A DNA stretch of 64,000 nucleotides from Calonectria ilicicola (GCA_020809705.1 CP085833.1:186001-250000); one strand, 5' to 3'; positions 47,333-60,127 are shown, counted from the first letter of the stretch. Numbers and translations: made by a program. Notes: generated by a model from the sequence alone, not told the origin.

Positions 47333-48247
47333 TGTGAATAAGATCATCCGGTGTCGTTTTTTGCTCAGTATTGGTCCAAAGAATAGCTTGCTAGAATCTA
47401 CATGATAATAGTGAGAGATATGTCCATTTTAATAGTTAATACAACTTCAACCGAGGTCTGCTTGTAAGTCATGTCTGATTCCAATGCTGGTTCGGCTATT
47501 GCAGTGAATCGGATCTTAGCTAGAAGTTTAACCGGGCGCTGGTCACGGCCAGAATCCGAATCCTGGATGAATCTGACCCGGGCTCCGGAGTGTTGTGGTC
47601 GCCATTCGAAGATCAGCACTATCTAGCTACTTCGGGAGATGGCGCATTTTATCTTGTTGCCAGGCTCTGAGCATGGCTCGGATCTCAGGACTCGAGTTTT
47701 CCGGCGCGGGTCGAGATGTCCGAATTATACACATTTATTGTTATATATAGATAGTAAATGAACAAAGGTGGGTTCTTGACCCAAAATCAGTCGATTAATT
47801 AAAATATAGGATACTTGACTGCAGTTTAGCGAGCAGAGGTTCGATTTCCCATCTCACATGCATATGCACACAACCCTGCGGCCCACAGGTTGCAACCGGG
47901 CAAGCGGCATGGGATTGGTAGAGTTGGCAAACGCAGTGTGCTTTTCACGTAAGACTCATCTTAGCACAGAAAAAATTAATCTAGATTGAGCCACTCGGAA
48001 GGCGGGGTTTAATTTTCAATTTTATCGGCTATGTCTTGGTCCCGAGATGAGCGTTAACCTTGGCACATAAGGCGATCAAGCCGGTGAGCGGGGTTTAAGC
48101 CGAGGAGCACTCATGATGCACAAGGGGTATAATCTGTTCTTCTTTGACTCTTCATCGAGGATATGTACTTTTTTGCCCTCTCTAATTTACAAATTCCTTT
48201 TCTCTCCCCATAAAAAAGATGGTCAAATTCTACCAAGCATAATCCTT
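47333..48247. other. Intergenic region
   Basis: Promoter of the DUF3712 gene and 3' flank of the aldehyde dehydrogenase. No gene recognised. GGTTCGATTTCC near 47,829 recalls a tRNA B-box but lacks a tRNA fold. Confidence 0.45.
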
Positions 48248-50029
48248 TTATTTGGGAGCTTCCCGTCCCATGTTGAAGTACACAGCCTTGGTCTCGGTGT
48301 AGTTGTCCAATACAGCTTCGCCCAATTCTCGGCCCAAACCACTCTCCTTGTATCCACCGAATGGGATGGAGAAATGGACAAAGTTGTACATGTTGACCCA
48401 GGTGGTACCCGCCTGAAGGGCGTTGGTAACTCGCATGGCTCGCTCGTAGTCCCTAGTGTGGACAGCTGCTGCTAGACCGTACTGGCTGTCGTTAGCCTGC
48501 TCCAAGACCTCGGCCTCAGTGGAGAACTTGGCAATGGTCACAACGGGGCCGAAAATCTCTTCCTTGACAATCTATAAATCCACGTGTCAGTAACAGATCA
48601 AGTTTTCGGGTTTTTGCGGGGACGTACCCTCATGTTGGGTGTAACGTTGGTAAAGATGGTGGGTTCAATGTAGTATCCACCGGACAGGCCTGTCTCAGCC
48701 TTCTTACCGCCCAGCTGAACGGTGGCACCCTCTTCCTTGCCGTGTTCAATGTACTCAAGAACCTTCTCGTACTGCATCTTGTTGTTCTGAGGGCCCTGGT
48801 CAACGGAAGGGTCGAAGTTGTCGCCAACCTTGACGCTAGCCATTCGCGCAGTGAACTTCTCGACAAAGTTGTCGTAAACATCCTGGTGCACGTAAATTCG
48901 GGTACCGGCATGGCATGTCTGACCAAAGTTCATGTTGATACCCCAGGCGGCCCACTCAACGGCCTCATCGAGGTTAGCGTCGGGGAAGACAATGTTCTGT
49001 GTGATTCGTTAGCACTTGTCTTCAGTCCCGACAGTCCAAAAATTATTTCACTTACAGGGCTCTTTCCTCCCAGCTCCAGAGTCACCTTCTTCAGGTTGGA
49101 ATCCGCAGCCGATCGCATGATGCTTCGGCCAGTGGCAGTAGATCCGGTGAATGCAATCTTATCCACATCCATGTGGGAAGCAAGGGCACTGCCCACAGTC
49201 TTTCCGAATCCAGGGACATGGTTCAGCACACCGGCGGGGAAGCCCGCCTCCTTGATCAGCTCACACATCTTGAGGGCCGAAAGAGGAGTAGCCTCAGCGG
49301 ACTTGATAACCACTGTGTTACCAGTGACAAGGGCTGGGGCAATCTTCCAGGCAAACATCATCAGGGGGAAGCTAGCCTCCTTGTTAGCAATGGTTCTTCT
49401 AATTTTAGGAAACGGGTGGACCCAACAACTTACTTCCAGGGGATGATCTGGCCACACACACCAATTGGCTCTCGTCGAGTGTAGGCAAATGTCTTGGGGA
49501 TGTTGAACGACGACAGGCCATAACCCTTGTCGGCCCATCCTGCATAGTACTTGAGAGTACCGACAGATCCTTCGAAATCGACAGTCAAGGCCTGGCTGTG
49601 TGTCTTTCCGGTATCAAGCATTTCCAGTGCGATTATGTCCTCCTTGTCGCGCTCCATGAGCTCACAGAGCCTAGAGAGCAATTGCCCTCTATAAGCAGGG
49701 TCAGCATGAGCCCAGCTGGCATCCTTTTGGAATGCAGCCCTGGCTGCCTTTACTGCCTCCTCGACATCCTCTTCCCGTCCCTCCTCAACCTGGAGAATCT
49801 CTGTTCCAGTGGTGGGGTTCTCGACTCCAAAAGTGTTGCCCGCAATGGACTTGCGGAATTCGTTGTTGATGAAAATTCCAGTAGGGACCGAAACCTCTCG
49901 TCCAGCGATGTTGAGGATCTTGGATGGAGCCGTGCTGGCGAAGCGAATGGTGTTCAGGGACAACCGCAGCTGGGCCTGGGACCGAACTGCGGCGTGAGAC
50001 AAGAGACCAGAGCTCTTGCGGAGAAACAT
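48248..50029 (-). CDS. Aldehyde dehydrogenase (NAD+), probably mitochondrial
   Basis: A 534-aa enzyme oxidising aldehydes to acids. Exons: 50029-49434, 49371-49056, 48996-48628 and 48571-48248. The start at 50029 gives a basic, Ser/Arg-rich N-terminus ([20 protein letters not shown]) typical of mitochondrial import. Catalytic blocks: [17 protein letters not shown] (over intron 1), [13 protein letters not shown] and [12 protein letters not shown], active-site Glu in [10 protein letters not shown], active-site Cys in [14 protein letters not shown], and EEIFGPV plus [15 protein letters not shown]. Codon use is more GC-rich at third positions than in the accessory genes, as for a well-expressed housekeeping gene. 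It is similar to AldA/ALDH2-type enzymes of ethanol and acetaldehyde metabolism; the exact ortholog is not claimed. Confidence 0.92.
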
Positions 50030-52505
50030 GATTGAAACGTGGGGAGATGGAATGGAACGATGAGATGACAGATTTAGCGCTGAAAGACTGGAGAGATATA
50101 GTGGTCTCGAGAGATTGGGTTTAGCTAGACGAATCCACCCACGTTTCACCCGTTTATTCCGTAGCCTTCTTCCTTTGGGCCGGAGGCACCTGCATAGAGC
50201 CCGTATCCACCAGGTGCATCATCTCTCAGACGATTTAAGAATTGCTATTGCGTCCAATGTCTTGGGCCAGGTCTGAGCCATCGCTAGGCGACGGAAGCTG
50301 ACAAGTCCAATTCCGCAGAGTCTAAATTTTCGAACAACTAAGAGTGTATTGTTTGGCACCGTATCTATTCTCAATGCTATTTTATTCACATTTTCAGATT
50401 AATTATTTGGGATTGAGAGAACCACAAATGTTCCACTTCAGTTCGCTCATATGACATATCAAATTTCGGTGCCAATTACTCAAAGATGCGGGTTCGGCCA
50501 TTTTCAGCACTCAAGTCCTTCTCAAACACGGATATACGTCATCCCTTTGAACTTGATGAATAATCGAATGATGAGATTACATATAAGGTTTCCACACCGA
50601 GTTTGTCATCTCCAGATTCTCCGCAAGTTAGATTTTGTGTGCTGTCCAGTATAATACCGCAATCCTCATGCTCCCCGCAAAACTGTTCCACGCGGCCCAT
50701 TGAAAGGATGCCGCAGGCTCACACATGGTCAAGATATCCAGGGCCAATCGTCGTGGTTTGGTTGTACTGTACTCTTCCACATGCGGCATTTCTGCTAGTG
50801 CACAGATTGGGTTTTAACTTTTGCCATCTACTCCATACCGTGGCAATCATGGCCTCGATTTGTTCAACGCTGCTCGGACGTTTACTCGGTTAATGACCGA
50901 AGCCCAATCATGACGCGCATCATGGCCCATGCCTGTCGCGTTCAGACGCACGGTCCGGGATATGCTTGCTCCGTGGACCGGTTGGAATTTCTCCGCCTGT
51001 TTCTCCCGCCTTGCCACCAGTTCCAGAATACTAGACTCGGCCAAAGGGAGCCCATATGGTCTGATAAGGCCCCACATAGAGTGTCAAGTACTTTGAGCCG
51101 CAACATGGGTTCTAAGCCGCAACAGGGATTCTAAGCCGCAACAAGGATTTTTAACTGCCACGAGGCTGCGTGCTCCGCGAACACCGAGCGTTATCACTTA
51201 TCGCTGATCTGATCTGTGCCATGAATCAACCTACAAAGATTAGGTGGCCTCACCCCGTGGGGAGCGCGAAGATGCGGTCATTTGAACACGTGCTTCATTC
51301 AACTTGTCCTGGGGTTGCGCCTTGTTATCTATCACCTTCCTAACGTTACCAAGATGCTACCATAAAGGCTGCGCAGAATGAAGCAAAACCAACGCTTAGT
51401 GGGCCATTGTCCACCTTGATCATGATGAGAAAAAAAAAATCTCGCTGGATGACTCACTATCCACTCTGCAACGCAACTGCTTACTACAATATGCCCCAGT
51501 TGCCCCTCACTAGTTTGATCAAATGATCAAAATCGAGAAATAAATCTCTCGCGATAGTGCTCTCTTTGATATAAATGTTGAATAAAAGTTTGATGAGAGC
51601 TTGACAGGTTGGATGGTGCTCCGGCCAATTGCGTGAACTAAATGAGTTGTACTTATCATTAGCTCGCTCCGGCAAGTGAGCCAGGTATCCACGCAACAGA
51701 TATGGGCAGATTCTGACGTATTTGTGGGGCTTAGCATCATAAGAACTACGTTTCTGTAACATTGCAGTTGGCAATATTTTGGCTCAAAGGGTACAGTTCT
51801 TTGCAAAGCTATGAGGAAGCCAGATTCTTTACATTGCCGATTTGTGCGACAAGGCAGAGGTGATAACCAGTTGTGAACCCAAATTTATGATACCATCCTC
51901 CTTAAAACACACTTTCCTAGTTACTTCTTCCCACCAATCAACTTGAATCAGTTTTAAATGTGAAACCAAAATCAACTGGTAAAAGGTCTGGTCCAACCCC
52001 TCAAACCCAGCTAAGGCCGTCATCGCTGTCAAATCCCAACAGTCGCTCTCTCATGTGGCTTTCTTTTGGTGTTTTTTCATAACCTTTATATCACAGACCA
52101 CCCGATCCGTAAATATCGCACAAGGACCCCAATCACTACACCAAAGATCCAGCCGTACCTTGATTGATAGAGCGTAGGCAAACCAGCCAGACTTTCAACC
52201 GACAGAATCTACCACATCCATCCATTGCGATTCATGCGATTTTAGGATGTGAATCCATTAGCCAACAGATAACTCCAAATATTTAGCATTGTGTTGTGAA
52301 TATCACTCTCAAAACTGTGTCTTGGATAGACTCAACCAAATATAAAACAAGATTTAGCATCCTTCAATTATCTATATGGGTGAATATCTTCATAGAGACC
52401 TGTCTCCCATACATAAGTTCTAAACACTAAGTTCCTAGTAGCCTAGATGAGGATACTAATACATTCGTATGCTGAATCTCTCAGCATTCAATCAGATATT
52501 AGCAA
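50030..52505. other. 2.5 kb gene-free region
   Basis: Promoter of the aldehyde dehydrogenase and 3' flank of the Gly-rich protein. It contains three imperfect tandem copies of a 19-bp unit at 51,095-51,150. No gene recognised; open frames at 51,484-51,806 have no family pattern. Confidence 0.45.
51095..51150. repeat. Three imperfect tandem copies of a ~19-bp unit
   Basis: Consensus AGCCGCAACANGGATTCTA. Copies begin near 51,096, 51,115 and 51,134; the last is degenerate at its end (GGATTTTTAA). Confidence 0.8.
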
Positions 52506-53446
52506 TTATTTGTCAGCGCCAATACCAACACTGCCGCCGGCACCAGCACCGAAACTAAAGCCAGCACCACCACCAACACCACCACTGACACTGCCGCCAG
52601 CACCACCACTGAAGCCACCACCGATACCGCCGCTGACACCACCTCCGAAGCCAAATCCGAAACCGGCACCAACGCTGACACCAACACCGACACCAAAGTC
52701 GATACCGCCGAAGAAACCAAGACCAGCGCGGAGACCACCAGAGGCACCGAAGGTAGAACCAAGGCAAGGTCCGAGGATGCTACCCTGAGTGCTGATGACG
52801 AAGGAGTTGAGGGTCCTGATAGAACCATAAGCAAGACCAGGAGCACGGCTGCAAGTGTGGCCGAGAACGTTTCCAAGGTTGAGATAGACACCCTTAAGGA
52901 CAGCGTTCAGTTCAGATCGGAGGCCGACAGTGAGGGCGAGGTTCTTGACAGAGATAGTGACGCCAGTAATAAGCTCGACAAGGAGCTTGAGAACGACATC
53001 GAGATCGCCCTTGGCAGTGACTCTGAGCCCTCCGGCACCTTGGATTTGGGCGTGGACGTCAGCAATGACGGTGACAATGTTGTTAAGAACGGGCAAAGAT
53101 TGCTGGAGACAAGCATCGGCCGTAATCTTGCCTCGACCCTTTCCGACCTTTCCAACAGAGGCATCTACATTAAAATGTTAGTTCAATTCAAAATCCAAGG
53201 ATTCAGAATGTCAACCAACGTACCAATAGTAACAGTCAGCTCGCTAACGGACGAGACACAGCCTTGAAGGCTAGCAATGAGATCAGCGGAGGCCCTGATG
53301 GTGCGCTTCTCGGGAATAATATCAATGTCCCGCTCAGCCAAAACGGGGGCCATGGCATCCACGGCTCTCTCGATCTTGCTGTCCGCAAAGGGAGCAGCAA
53401 AGGCCGAAATTGCCATGGTGGCAAGGGAAAAGAAAGCAGCCTTCAT
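52506..53446 (-). CDS. Secreted glycine-rich repetitive protein
   Basis: A 293-aa protein, exons 53446-53224 and 53164-52506. A clear signal peptide (MKAAFFSLATMAISAFAAP) is followed by a KR site (IIPEKRTIRAS) that could be cut by a Kex2-type protease. A central helical domain has two Cys (ADACLQQSLPVLNNIV and GHTCSRAPG) and repeated hydrophobic heptads, resembling small secreted or cell-wall proteins. The last ~80 residues are almost entirely Gly, Val, Ser, Ala and Phe in GG-rich repeats (GVGVGVSVGAGFGFGFGGGV), ending GIGADK. No GPI signal. It is likely secreted or wall-associated; function unknown. The low-complexity tail is in frame to the stop. Confidence 0.82.
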
Positions 53447-56400
53447 TTTGAAGAAAAGTCAGGCCGGTGATGGAACGATTGTGTTGTTTGTTGGTCAAGC
53501 GAAGGTAGCTGGATTGAGTGAATGAGCTGATGAGGAGAAGAGATCATTCGAGGGGGCTCAACGCACGTTTTTATAATCATTCTCGAGACGATCTTCCCCG
53601 CATTAGAGTTGGAAATTCAAGGTTGTAACTCGGTTCCAAGTTCCGAAGACGACATCATTCAACAGAGATACCGGCAACCAACTGCCGTTTCAGAAGCTGT
53701 ACTTGCACGGAACCACGGAAGCGAAATTAGAAATGATGAGCAAGGTCCAGTTCGGGCCGTCCAAAAGTTCTACCGAACAATCCATTGTGGTCTAACAAAT
53801 GCTTCCTTTGTTCTTTTTTTCCGCCGTTGCCTGCATAGTCACACTCGGTCCATCTTCATGCTGGGGTGACTTGCATGCTGCATTACCAAAAGTAGTATTG
53901 TTGGCGGTGGTCCGTGTATCCTGTAGCTCGTATTGCTTGCTTATTTTAGTTCACATTAACCTTTAGCATTATCCTACATATGTTGTGTGCCAAGTGTTGT
54001 CGACGCACCGCGTTTGTATAACAGCCTCTGCCTGTCGCCGAGAAAGTCGATTAATATTATTTGACAGAGTACATGTTAGGCAAGCACAGCATTGAGAATT
54101 GACCAGTAAGTTTGACGACGGCAATGCCAGGAAAACAAGCTACCCAGATGTATCAGGCCGGTCACCGAGGATGCAACTTGGCCACATTTCTCCACAGCCA
54201 AGATAAATGGCTCCGATCTTGGCTGTGTTAGCGTCGGCAAATTATGTATGAGGGGTCGATACCGCATCTAGCTATCCACGCGAGTACCCTGGGCGTATTT
54301 GACCCCGTGGGTCAGCCCTATGGAGTAAATGCGTAACAAAATGCAGTAAGCATATCATGAAACAGGCGTGCCTTGCATCATATTGTGATTCCACCTCGGC
54401 ATGTGCCGGTAAACTGGTGGCGATTTCATTTATCGTGTGTTGGCCCCGGATGCAGGAGTCAGCTGTTGTTTTAGTGACCAGTCCAAGCTCTCTCGGTCTC
54501 GCGAAACATGAGGCTTGAGCTAGGACCTCCACCAAGCTTCATGACCTCGCCAAGTCAGGCAAGGAGCTGATATTAAATGCCAATAAGTATTCTCGGGTTG
54601 GCACCCTCATTCTCGACATTCATTTCGCTCTCGCTCTTTGCATGACATAACCGAGCGTGAAATATTTTTACATCAACTTTGAGATGCCATTGGCGACGAT
54701 CCTTGTCAGCTTGGATGAGTATATAGGGAAAGATCAATTATTTATGGGTATAGCATCGGTGTTATTAAAATTAAGCCTTGCCCACTTTACAAGTATCCAT
54801 GCGACAAAATCCACTGTTCATGATCGAACAGCGGCAACGTCGACCCACTAACAAATGGGCCCTGTTTTTAGAAAGAGGTTGATTTTATTGAAGAAGTCAG
54901 TCCCGATTACGTCTGAGTGTATTAGGGAGCATCAGCATGAAGCGCCTTTTAGGAAACACAAAGATATTAGCATCTGTCATCTGTCAGTAGCAAATTATTC
55001 TAGCGTTACACGAACGCAAGCTTCAGTCCAGGAGATTCCGTTCTTTTCTTGTGTTGAATCTCAAAAACTTCATTATGAAGTCATAATCCACCCTTTCTAT
55101 AGACCTACCTTTGCTTTCCCAAGCAATTCATCAAGTGTTCTGGGTAAAGCGTGAGTAAAAAAAAATTCCGGCCTGGGCTATCGTGCCGCTTCCCATGGCT
55201 GTATAGGTTAGGAACAGCACGTCAGCATCTACGGCCTCCGCCAATTCAATACGTGATCAAATGAGTGAAGTGCATCAGCACTTGAGGACAAAGATATTCC
55301 CAAAAATTACTTAAGATATTGAGCAGAAGAGTGGTGACTATTGCGTAACCAAGCGAGTATATCTTGTGTGAAAATTGTGTTGTCGAAGGGGAGATTTCGG
55401 ACTAAGTAGGAGTAGAGTGTGAAGCCTGACCCAATGTAGAAGGCAAAATCCTTGTACGGAGATACAGATAAAAGTCACTGCATTCTTGGCACCTCAAGTT
55501 GATTGCCTTTATAAACTTCAAAATCTCCGTCATAAATCCTATTTTATCAACTATAATCCAATTCTTGCTGCCTGCTCGCCCAAATGTAATCCAAGGCTCG
55601 CGCTTGTAGCGTAAGTCTTGCAGTGTACCCTGAAACTAGATCATAGCTTGCGGGACCGGAAAATTTGGTCAGCCTCTAAATTGGATGCGTGAAACGTGCC
55701 AGGATTAGTCAAAGAAGGCAAGGATGCATTACCAATTTATGATCAATGCTCGTCCCTCGCACCTCATATGCAACAATTCATATCATTCCCAGACTTCCAT
55801 TTCGTATTTCTATCATTTTCAGCCTCGTTGGTTATTCGCATCATCTTCATTCCGATTTCAGCATGGAAACATGATTGAAATCGGCCCAAGCCTATTCGAT
55901 TGCCTGTGACGAATTTCCTACATCAAGCCCACTCTCATCATATTTCAGTATGGCTTGTACAGGGTCAGCACCAATGTCGCCCGGGCGGCCATTCTACGGT
56001 GGATCATCCTTTCACGGATGGCACATGCAATCCAAAGGCATCGCTCTAGGGCATCATAATTCGCCGTTGCTGAGTGGCGTTAGGCAGCCACAGAACCGGC
56101 TCGCTCCGCCATCATAAGCAGTTCTTGCATCAGCATAAACCTCCAGGGACAGATCCAATACAAGATGGCATTATTCTTACAGTACTAGACATCTGATGAA
56201 CACCAATAATGCCTCTTAAGGAGATAATCGACAACTCACACAAGGGCTGCCGTGACATGACCATCACAATTCCAGCTGGGTGGCAATGGCTGTCGCAGTG
56301 AGCAAAGGGTCGCGTGAGCGCGCTGCGTTGCGCCATTCCAAGCTAACAGAGGTTCCCCGTGGCACTAGGTAGGGCTGGATGGAGGGGGACACGGTTGGGT

Positions 56401-57203
56401 TCCAGTTTTGTAGATCAGGGGCACATACCAAAGGGGAAATAAGACCCCATCCCACGGGCAGGTCAGCCCCTCTCAGCGCAGCCAGGCGCTCGAATCAGGC
56501 GCTCGAATACATAATAGCCAGGCTGCTCCATACAGTGTTGGCATTTTTGGAAATCCGGTCGCCCAAGATCTGGTGCAGTGCGCTCTAATGAAACTGAACC
56601 TACCTACACATTCAGGGGCTCAAGGTTCGCTTCACAGCCACACAGTCAGCCCAGCCAATATGCGGTTAAATACGACAATGCCGCTTAACCGAAGCTCAAG
56701 CCTCCATGGTCTCGGCTACTGAATCCGAAAAAAAAGCTTAGATGATCTGTGGGTCGCTTGGGGCCTCATTATTGGATCACCCGTATGTGTGCTGGCTAGC
56801 GTGTGTTACTAAAAGCGCCACGGGCCTTTGTTGGATGCGGCTGAGCTCTAGAATCACGAAGGGCTGTGGCTAAATGAGGGGTGGAGCGAATCCCATTCCT
56901 TCGCTTGTGCTGTGCTCAAAATGTTTCAAACCTCAAATGGTCATCTTCTAATAAGGTAACATTATGATTTGTGCCAGCATAAATCACGTAAAGTGCACAG
57001 ACCCATCGCCACGATACGGGGAAGCCAATGTCTGCTGGGATTGTGCGGGCTTAGCGCGGTCATCTTTTCGTTGAAAAGATGTCTTCGAGACACTCTTGAT
57101 CAATTGACAATATCTCACCTACTCTCTCTGTGCTTGAAAGACGTCATAACCCGGCAAACATCCAAAAACAACACAAAAAAGGGCGCAAAACAGTCTGAAT
57201 ACC
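53447..57203. other. 3.8 kb gene-free region
   Basis: No gene, RNA or transposon recognised. A 13-bp direct duplication (AGGCGCTCGAATC-like) lies near 56,486-56,511. The stretch at 53,447-54,600 must include the Gly-rich gene promoter. The rest is unexplained. Confidence 0.4.
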
Positions 57204-57668
57204 ATGTCAGCCGACCATGTCAATCGTTCTTGGGCTACAGCAGCCATTCCTGCCCGCCACAATTCTTCAGATGCGCTCAGCTACCTCGAACAAGGCCATG
57301 GCAGGGTCTCCATCTCCCTCCTTCAAATCCCTCGCGCAGACATCATGAGGTTGCGGCAAGAATATCCCAAGCTGGCAGCGCGGTTTGAAGCTCTGCAGAA
57401 CGAGTCAAAGCCACCCAAGGCAGATCGGATATTGGGCGAGGACACAAGAATGTGCCATCATCAATCTCAGTCACAAGAACGCGAAGAGGCGGCTAAGGAG
57501 CTTGATGATTTAATTGCAACAATTCGACAACAACCAGACTTCCACGACTTTGCGTATGAGTCAAGTGATCCGCCACGATGCGAGATGATACGACACATGG
57601 TCCTGCTCTTATTACTGGTATACGGCGCTACGTTATTAGGATTTAAAATCATGAGGAGCATCATGTGA
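57204..57668 (+). CDS. Small tail-anchored protein resembling the linker before a CHAT protease domain
   Basis: A 154-aa single-exon frame. The central part (SYLEQGHGRVSISLLQIP, MRLRQEYPKLAARFEAL, then EEAAKELDDLIATIRQQPDF) follows, in order, the pattern I know between the TPR array and the CHAT caspase-like domain of large fungal CHAT-TPR proteins. No CHAT domain follows: after CEMIRH the chain ends in a hydrophobic helix (MVLLLLLVYGATLLGFKIM) and stops. It is either a relic of a larger gene or a small derived protein with a new C-terminal membrane anchor. There is no TPR coding upstream. Expression is unknown. Confidence 0.5.
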   Translation: MSADHVNRSWATAAIPARHNSSDALSYLEQGHGRVSISLLQIPRADIMRLRQEYPKLAARFEALQNESKPPKADRILGEDTRMCHHQSQSQEREEAAKELDDLIATIRQQPDFHDFAYESSDPPRCEMIRHMVLLLLLVYGATLLGFKIMRSIM

Positions 57669-59122
57669 AGGGGAATGGAGACGGTGAAACAGCATTCAAT
57701 CGGGTAGTAATATGATTCTGTTGCGAGTCAGAAAGCGTTATTATTAAGCATATTTAGCCGGTGGCGTTCGGGTAATCAGCCAATTTAGTTATAATAAAAA
57801 ATACACCATGGCGGTTCGGTCTGCCTTTTGAAGTTACATTTTGTTGCATTGGCAATCAAAAAAAGAAGATCCCTTGTGCTTACCACTCCCATCGATCAAT
57901 ATGGCTCCCTTGCCAGCATGTCATTGTTTATACCGTTTGAGGATGCCTAATTTGATCGGCTCCGGGCAGCCAATTCCGTCGCTTGGAACCAACACGTCGT
58001 CGACATGCACCAATCAAAACCAAGATAGCCATTTTTTAGATTATGTAAAAATGCATTGGTCCATACTTGATTGGCTAGAGGCCCACCAACGACCAGGGAT
58101 CATGGGGTCATCCCAAAATGATGGCCTCGGTCAGTTCTCTTTGCGGATGCTGTCTTGAGGACTTTAGTGCCTTGGCCCCTCTGTGGCTTGGGTGGCTGAC
58201 TCGACTAGAGACATGAGTCCTTTTACCTTGGGATTAGAGTGTTTAGGGTTCTCGCCCGTGTTGGCGCTAAAAGGGGACTTTGGAGCAGGATCACCATCCT
58301 CCTGAATCAATCTCGGCATGAGGTAAGAAGAACGATGGATGGTGAACAAGTGGTTTGGGGCTTTCTTTTAGGAGGCACTACTGATTATGCTGGCAATGCC
58401 TTTTTTTCTACAAATTGTTGTTTATCCCTTCAGTTGTGGTAAGTCTCCACTTTTGTCCAAGCACGTGATGAGTGACCAATCACAGAACAGGAAATCTCAG
58501 TTTTGGTGGCTTATGTAACGCATCTGGCCAGTTGTAGGGTAAAGGGTCTGATTTATTGTGGTAAAAATGAGGCCTGGTGATAACCAGAAGAAGAGGCGGT
58601 AAATGAGATTGACCTCTTCTTTATTGCCTTTTTTTTTTTTAATTCTAGAGATCATTCAGATAACATTTCTATACTCAAAGATGATAAATGTCGAATCTCA
58701 TCTCATCTTGCGAAGTTCCATAAATTATGGACATAAATTCTTATCCATTGTTTTCATCTTCCCAACTTCAATACGGTCAATAAGACCACAGCGGTTCTTT
58801 ACAACCTTCTTATTTAGGCTTGTGTCTACCCTAAACATCGAAACGATCTGCTCCTCCATCTTTGTTTAGACGCGTCCTCCCACATGTAACTCGTGATCAA
58901 TTAGCTTCAAGGTGCTAAGCCAAGACACGATAAAAGCACGCTTTGAGAAGAGAAGGCCCAATAAAAAAAACTTATGAGAGAAGAAACAACAGCGGGTACA
59001 AGACTGAGACTAAGAGCAGAATCTTAATTTCGGCCAGATGCAGAATGATGATTGAAATTTAGCAGAATGGAATCGTGAAGTAAAAGGAATAAGACCCAAA
59101 ACTTATTCCCCAATCACGAAGC
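57669..59122. other. 1.45 kb gene-free region
   Basis: No supported gene. The open frame at 57,841-58,158 encodes a hydrophilic 105-aa stretch without a pattern I recognise. A poly-T run lies near 58,630. Confidence 0.4.
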
Positions 59123-60127
59123 CTACCACCCATTCACACCTATCCTCAAAAAGAAATCATCATTAGTAATCTGTTCCCGCATCGGATCACTAGACAACTC
59201 CTCAACATCCCAATTTGACCAAACACATCGGCCATGCAAAAACTCTGCCTCATCGCTTGCGGCCCATACTGCAAATTGACCTGCCACATCCTCTAAACAA
59301 AATATCAACCAAAGTCATTCTCAAGCGCTTATAGAGATACATTGTGTAGCTTACCTGAATCCCATTCAAAGCTGTCCTCAGTAAGTCCTTCTGCGCGGGC
59401 CGCCTCAGTAAGGACATAGCCGGGATGGAAACTGATAATTTGCATATTGGAGGGCGGGTTGTCTCTGGCAAGTTGCTGTAACAACAATGTGCCACCGTTT
59501 CTCGTTATACCGTATGATGATCGGTCGGAAGCAAAACCATGAAAGTCATGGATATTGACAGAAGAAGTTTGAACAAGATACTAATAAGTCAGGCTTTGTG
59601 ATCTTGTGTACGTTTTCGTATAACAGCACACTTACTTTCTTTTGCTCGCTTCCCTGTTTGTTAAACTCGGTTGCCCAATGCAAAACCGATTTCACATTGA
59701 CTTCATAATCTTTCCAAACCTGGCTGGTATCCTGTTCGAGAATCTTCCCAGCATGCGAGAAGCCAGACGCATTGAGAACAAGCACATTGACCTCGATCCC
59801 ACGCTTTTGGAGGTTGTACCATAATGTCCCAGTTTCGGTTGAGTCGGAATAGTCGCAAATTTCGCTTTCGATAATCGTTGAGGAACCAATAGGCTTAATC
59901 TGGTCTAGTCTTGCAACCGCATCGCTCAGAGCACTTGCTCTGCGGCCAGTAATAATGACTCTTGCGGCAGATGCTCGGATGAAGGCCCGGGCTGTTGCAA
60001 AACCGATACCATTCGAGCCACCCGTAACCAGAATTGTCTTCCCTCGTTGGCTTAGCTCATCACGATAAGGGTCTATAGAAGGATAGGGCTCTCTGTAAAT
60101 ATTTTTGGTAAATTCTCGCGCTTTCAT
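59123..60127 (-). CDS. Short-chain dehydrogenase/reductase with catalytic Lys replaced by Arg
   Basis: A 295-aa protein, exons 60127-59636, 59580-59355 and 59292-59123. NAD(P)-binding TGxxxGIG motif in ILVTGGSNGIGFATARAF, RVIITGRRASAL after strand 2, LVLNASG in the NAG position, catalytic Ser in VQTSSVNIHD and Tyr in SSYGITRNGG. The classical YxxxK reads YGITR, so the catalytic Lys is Arg (codon AGA). The start at 60127 fits relatives; an upstream in-frame ATG at 60181 adds 18 residues. The family reduces ketones or oxidises alcohols. Activity here is uncertain because of the Lys to Arg change. Confidence 0.85.

Noticed and set aside
47829..47840. tRNA B-box-like GGTTCGATTTCC
   Set aside because: One base too long for the consensus, and no A-box or cloverleaf can be drawn around it.
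48742..49446. Plus-strand open frame of 234 codons
   Set aside because: Antisense shadow of the aldehyde dehydrogenase, whose catalytic motifs are on the minus strand.
52555..52891. Trp/Cys-rich, Val/Ser-rich and Pro-rich frames, and many CACCACC repeats
   Set aside because: They are other-frame readings of the codon-repetitive Gly-rich tail of the secreted protein; the CACCACC copies are coding repeats, not the promoter motif.
57841..58158. 105-codon open frame
   Set aside because: No family pattern, no clear splice partners and no conserved motif; left as intergenic.
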